Positions 6,503 to 9,258 of a DNA stretch of 9,258 nt are shown piece by piece. Both the position numbers and the translations under genes were made by a program. The notes under the pieces are model-generated. The model saw only the letters and a program-made list of their open reading frames with translations, did not search any database and was not told the DNA's origin. How positions within the stretch are numbered: the first letter of the stretch is position 1; each line of letters starts with the position of its first letter. The DNA is from an uncultured Parasutterella sp. (GTDB lineage: Bacteria; Pseudomonadota; Gammaproteobacteria; Burkholderiales; Burkholderiaceae_F), in the NCBI GenBank assembly GCA_900766055.1, contig CAAFTZ010000181.1, forward strand, positions 1-9,258, given 5' to 3'.

Positions 6503-7873
6503 TTACATGTACTTGAAGAATGAAAGCGCTAATACCACTACAACGCCGCTCATCAGAGGAACCCAAGTGCGCTTGACGAGAACCAGAGGATTTACCTTCA
6601 CGGAAGCCGAAACAATAATGATGACCGCTGCGACAGGAGACATAGAGCGGAACAAATTCGACATGCACTGCATCGGAAGTGCAACCATGATTGGGTCAAT
6701 ACCGGCTTTTTGCGCAATCTGAGGAATCAGCTCAATGAAACTGTAGAACACAGCATTGCCTGAGCCGCTGATAAATGTGATCAACCCCGTAATGCCGGAG
6801 AAAGCCAGCATCAGGCCAACTTTGGCATTTTCAAAATTGGAAATGGAATTCGAAATCGCATCAATCAAACCCATGACACGAAGACCGAACACCATGGAAG
6901 AAGCCGCAACGATTAGGACGACTACCTTCGAGAAGCCGTCTCCCATTCCTTTGAAGAAGATACCCAGATCTTTCATGCCGGCTTTGATATTGCGTTTTCT
7001 GATCAACTCGCAGGCAAAAGCCAATATCAGTGAGAACAACGTAATTTCAACCAGACCGACTTTAGCTTTTCTAAAGAACACCCAGAAGAAAATCACTAAA
7101 ACCAAGGGAAGGATCGGGAAAATAAAGTACCAAGTCGGCGTGTTTTTCTCAGGGCGTTCGGCTTCGATAAAAGCTTCTTTATCCAGCTCTTTTAACATTC
7201 CTACGTCTTTCTTATCCAAATAAGTCTGCCAAAAATAATGAACAATACCCATGACAAACAGAGCGGGTATGGTTATCGGGGCCAAATGAAACGCGACATA
7301 GTCAACGACATTATCAAAGCCTAGGACTCGGGCCGCGACCACATTGTCACCGCCCAGCGGGGTCGGAACAATGGTTGCAGTAGTCGCAATCAGTGCTGCA
7401 GCCGTTAATGTCGACATTCCGGCAGCTCGAAGAACCGGGAACAGCGTCGCCATTAAGATGACCGCAAGAGAGGCGGCGCTAGGGATAATAATCTGAAGGC
7501 AGGTTCCGACCCAGAAAACCATGGGAATCAGGATAATCGGTTTGCGAACATAGGAAAGAGGCTTGGTCAGCACCTTGATGACCATATCGTTTGCTCCTAT
7601 ATGCGACATATAGGCCGCGAACCCGAAGAGCGTCAAGATGATTAAGCCCGCATTACCGTACTGACGCACGAACTGATCTTTAATAACCTTGAAGGGGTCC
7701 ACCCAAGATAAGCCGGTACTTGCTTTTGCTCCTAGAACGTTGTGTCCTAAAAAAAGTCCCGAGTAAAGAAGAACAAGGGCTGCAATAAACAAAACAACTT
7801 TAGCGTCGTAGTTTTTTGCGATTGCCCAGCCTGCAAGGATGAGAACGATAACGGCAAGGATGCTGTCGACCAT
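6503..7873 (-). CDS. dcuC: Anaerobic C4-dicarboxylate carrier, DcuC family
   Basis: At 456 residues this is close to E. coli DcuC (461) and is the better match of the two carriers here. About a dozen hydrophobic segments are split by a polar loop near 218-247 (DKKDVGMLKELDKEAF and following). Family features include QIIIPSAASLAVILMATLFP (127-146), the re-entrant-type TPLGGDN (171-177), SGSGNAVFYSF (369-379) and RSMSPVAAVIII (409-420) followed by VKRTWVPL (433-440). DcuC proteins mainly export succinate or exchange it for fumarate during anaerobic growth; that role is inferred here. The ATG at 7873 has GGAGAG 5 bases upstream. The YbaK-type gene follows on the same strand, and the adenosine-deaminase-like gene is divergent across 207 bp that contain a palindrome. 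The symbol is by family resemblance, and orthology is not proven. Confidence 0.9.
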   Translation of the reverse strand: MVDSILAVIVLILAGWAIAKNYDAKVVLFIAALVLLYSGLFLGHNVLGAKASTGLSWVDPFKVIKDQFVRQYGNAGLIILTLFGFAAYMSHIGANDMVIKVLTKPLSYVRKPIILIPMVFWVGTCLQIIIPSAASLAVILMATLFPVLRAAGMSTLTAAALIATTATIVPTPLGGDNVVAARVLGFDNVVDYVAFHLAPITIPALFVMGIVHYFWQTYLDKKDVGMLKELDKEAFIEAERPEKNTPTWYFIFPILPLVLVIFFWVFFRKAKVGLVEITLFSLILAFACELIRKRNIKAGMKDLGIFFKGMGDGFSKVVVLIVAASSMVFGLRVMGLIDAISNSISNFENAKVGLMLAFSGITGLITFISGSGNAVFYSFIELIPQIAQKAGIDPIMVALPMQCMSNLFRSMSPVAAVIIIVSASVKVNPLVLVKRTWVPLMSGVVVVLALSFFKYM

Positions 7874-7906
7874 TTGATCTCTCCGTGGGATGCGGTGATT
7901 TCGTTT

Positions 7907-7928
7907 TTAAAATATGATCAAATTTTAA
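7907..7928. promoter_or_regulatory. Near-perfect 22-bp palindrome, candidate operator
   Basis: TTAAAAT (7907-7913) and ATTTTAA (7922-7928) are exact complements around a central TGATCA (7915-7920), which is itself palindromic. Only the A/A pair at 7914 and 7921 breaks the 22-bp symmetry. The site lies 34 bases upstream of the dcuC-type ATG at 7873 and about 150 bases from the deaminase start, a position suited to repression or activation of the transporter. It does not fit the FNR consensus TTGATNNNNATCAA (only one half matches, on the minus strand) nor the CRP consensus. Confidence 0.5.
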
Positions 7929-8080
7929 CGATCCCTTTCTTTATAAGAGCCTTTTGATTTTTAGAACTAGGGTTTTGCCTTATTAATTCATTCTTTGTAA
8001 CGAACTGATACTTATCCATAAGCTTTGGAAGCATTCAGTTGTATATTTAACGAGACTCAAATCCAAAAAAGAGGGGCCAT

Positions 8081-9181
8081 ATGCGTTCTGATAATCCCGG
8101 CTTTGTTCCGGATTCTCCTTCCTCAAAGCAGCTTCCCGAAGAATGGCTTAACTTTTTCAAAACTTTCCCCAAGCTCGAATTGCATTGCCATTTATTAGGT
8201 ACTACCAGTAAGGAAACTTTTGAAGAGCTTGTCGCTGAATCCGGGGCGGATGTCAGCCAAGAAGAGATCAACAATTTCTATACGAGAGGTGATAAACCGG
8301 TCGGTGTTTTAAGAATTTTCAGGTGCTTGGAGAGCAAAGTCCTTTCCAAGCCCTCTTTTTTAACTCGAATTACGCTGAAACATATCCAAAGAGTAGCGAG
8401 TCAGGGTGTTAAATATATTGAGTTCTACTGGAACTGGACGGGCTTAAAACATTTCATGTCCTATGATGAAGCCCGCCAAGCTATTAACGAAGGTATCAGA
8501 CAAGGCATGCAGCGTTATGGTGTCACGGCTCGTTCTATTCCTTCCATCGACCGCGAGGACACTCCGGAAGCGGCAGTTGAACTCGTTGAAGAAATGACTA
8601 AACATCCTGATGATTACACGATCGGACTCGGGATCGATTATCGAGAAACCAATCACGAACCGGAAAACTTCTGGAAAGCTTTCAAGATGGCCAAAGAGGC
8701 AGGTTTCAAAATTACCATTCATGCCGGAGAATTCGGTGAGCATTGGAGAAACGTTGAAACCGCCATGAAACTTCTTGGAGCAGACCGAATTGACCACGGC
8801 TACACGATTATCGACAATCCGGAGCTCATCAAGGAAGCAAAAGCTTCCGACATGCACTTTGCCGTCGTCCCGACAAATTCTTACTACTTAAGAACATTGT
8901 CGGATGAAGAGTGGGCGATCAAGCATCCGGTTCGCAAAATGGTTGAACTGGGACTCAAAGTGTTTCCCAACAGTGATGACCCGACGATGCATCATATTTC
9001 TATTTCAGAGTCATGGCTTCTGATGCATAATTGGCTGGATTTCACGTTACCGCAGCTGCGCAAAATGCTTGAAAACAGCATTGAAGCAGCATGGGTAACA
9101 GATGAACAAAAAGCCATTTGGAAAAAAGAATGGCTTAAAGAATTTGATCGCCTATCCGTTGATCTGCCGCCGGTGAATTAA
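8081..9181 (+). CDS. Adenosine deaminase superfamily metal-dependent deaminase, substrate uncertain
   Basis: This is a cytoplasmic amidohydrolase of 366 residues with all catalytic elements of the adenosine deaminase family. They are the metal-binding H35 and H37 in PKLELHCH, H214 and the proton-shuttle E217 in IHAGE, H239 in RIDHG, and the SDDP motif with D299 and D300. Substrate-side positions differ from true adenosine deaminases. The usual HLDG is HLLG, with Leu39 where mouse Asp19 contacts the ribose. The usual AGDE segment is replaced by GIDYRETNHEP (184-194), and the loop after the catalytic histidine reads VVPTNSYYL (262-270). It therefore deaminates a purine or related heterocycle that need not be adenosine. 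GAGGGG lies 4 bases (GAGG 6 bases) before the ATG at 8081. About 18 residues precede the conserved core. The gene is a single unit between a divergent promoter region and its own terminator. Confidence 0.85.
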   Translation: MRSDNPGFVPDSPSSKQLPEEWLNFFKTFPKLELHCHLLGTTSKETFEELVAESGADVSQEEINNFYTRGDKPVGVLRIFRCLESKVLSKPSFLTRITLKHIQRVASQGVKYIEFYWNWTGLKHFMSYDEARQAINEGIRQGMQRYGVTARSIPSIDREDTPEAAVELVEEMTKHPDDYTIGLGIDYRETNHEPENFWKAFKMAKEAGFKITIHAGEFGEHWRNVETAMKLLGADRIDHGYTIIDNPELIKEAKASDMHFAVVPTNSYYLRTLSDEEWAIKHPVRKMVELGLKVFPNSDDPTMHHISISESWLLMHNWLDFTLPQLRKMLENSIEAAWVTDEQKAIWKKEWLKEFDRLSVDLPPVN

Positions 9182-9198
9182 GAAGTATTTTTCTGACC

Positions 9199-9232
9199 AC
9201 CCGAGCCGAACTTGTGGCTCGGGTTTTCTTTT
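9199..9232 (+). terminator. Intrinsic terminator after the deaminase gene
   Basis: ACCCGAGCC (9199-9207) and GGCTCGGGT (9216-9224) form a 9-bp stem with an 8-base loop, followed by a T-rich run (TTTTCTTTTT, 9224-9233). It begins 18 bases after the stop codon. The opposite strand lacks a T tract after the hairpin, so for the leftward gene ending at 9232 it would be a weak terminator at best. Confidence 0.9.
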
Positions 9233-9258
9233 TAGAAAGTGTACTTGATGCCTGCCTT
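9232..9258 (-). CDS. C-terminal end of a probable outer-membrane beta-barrel protein (partial)
   Basis: Read leftward from the right edge, the minus strand encodes K-A-G-I-K-Y-T-F and then a TAA stop (9234-9232). A terminal Phe, with Tyr two residues before it and Ile four before it, is the alternating pattern of a last beta-strand recognised by the BAM machinery. It is typical of Gram-negative porins. Only eight residues are visible, so the gene's identity and size are unknown. Its stop lies directly beside the deaminase terminator, as expected for two converging genes. Confidence 0.6.
   Translation of the reverse strand, partial: KAGIKYTF

Noticed and set aside
6135..6722. 195-codon plus-strand open frame across the YbaK and DcuC-type genes
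   Set aside because: It lies antisense to two well-supported genes, spans their intergenic gap and resembles no protein family.
7907..7928. FNR box reading of the palindrome
   Set aside because: Only one TTGAT half-site is present on the minus strand, and the second half does not read ATCAA at the required spacing.

Overview
The window looks like ordinary chromosomal DNA from a Gram-negative proteobacterium, most likely an anaerobic or facultative gut-type betaproteobacterium of the Sutterellaceae kind. This is inferred from the gene families (two DcuC-type carriers, an iron-sulfur L-serine dehydratase, a Bcr/CflA exporter, a YihY/BrkB membrane protein) and from a porin-like C-terminus at the right edge. 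No database search was possible, so the taxon is a guess. There are no tRNA, rRNA, CRISPR, IS or phage features. Every intergenic gap is under 300 bases.

Layout, left to right: (1) 1-160, an edge region with a TATAAT box and perhaps the start of a leftward membrane-protein gene; (2) 161-1435 (+), a DcuC-family carrier closed by a clear intrinsic terminator; (3) 1436-1691, an AT-rich leader with a tandem 12-bp repeat and two dyads; (4) 1692-2876 (+), a Bcr/CflA-type MFS exporter; (5) 2854-3210 (-), a small secreted protein of unknown function whose 3' end overlaps the exporter's by 23 bp; (6) 3341-4741 (+), an L-serine ammonia-lyase followed 10 bp later by (7) 4752-5978 (+), a YihY/BrkB-type membrane protein, probably one operon; (8) 5975-6445 (-), a YbaK/EbsC-type tRNA-editing protein converging on the YihY gene and lying downstream of (9) 6503-7873 (-), a second DcuC-family carrier; (10) 7874-8080, a divergent regulatory gap with a near-perfect 22-bp palindrome; (11) 8081-9181 (+), a metal-dependent deaminase of the adenosine deaminase superfamily with an altered substrate pocket and its own intrinsic terminator; (12) 9232-9258 (-), the last eight codons of a probable outer-membrane beta-barrel.

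The metabolic theme is use of small organic acids and amino acids: two carriers of the C4-dicarboxylate DcuC family, serine deamination to pyruvate and ammonia, and deamination of a purine or related compound. The serine dehydratase has the C-terminal cysteine arrangement of the structurally known Legionella enzyme. I see no convincing new multi-gene system. The items most worth a second look are the noncanonical deaminase, the uncharacterised secreted protein, and the regulatory repeats at 1574-1611 and 7907-7928.
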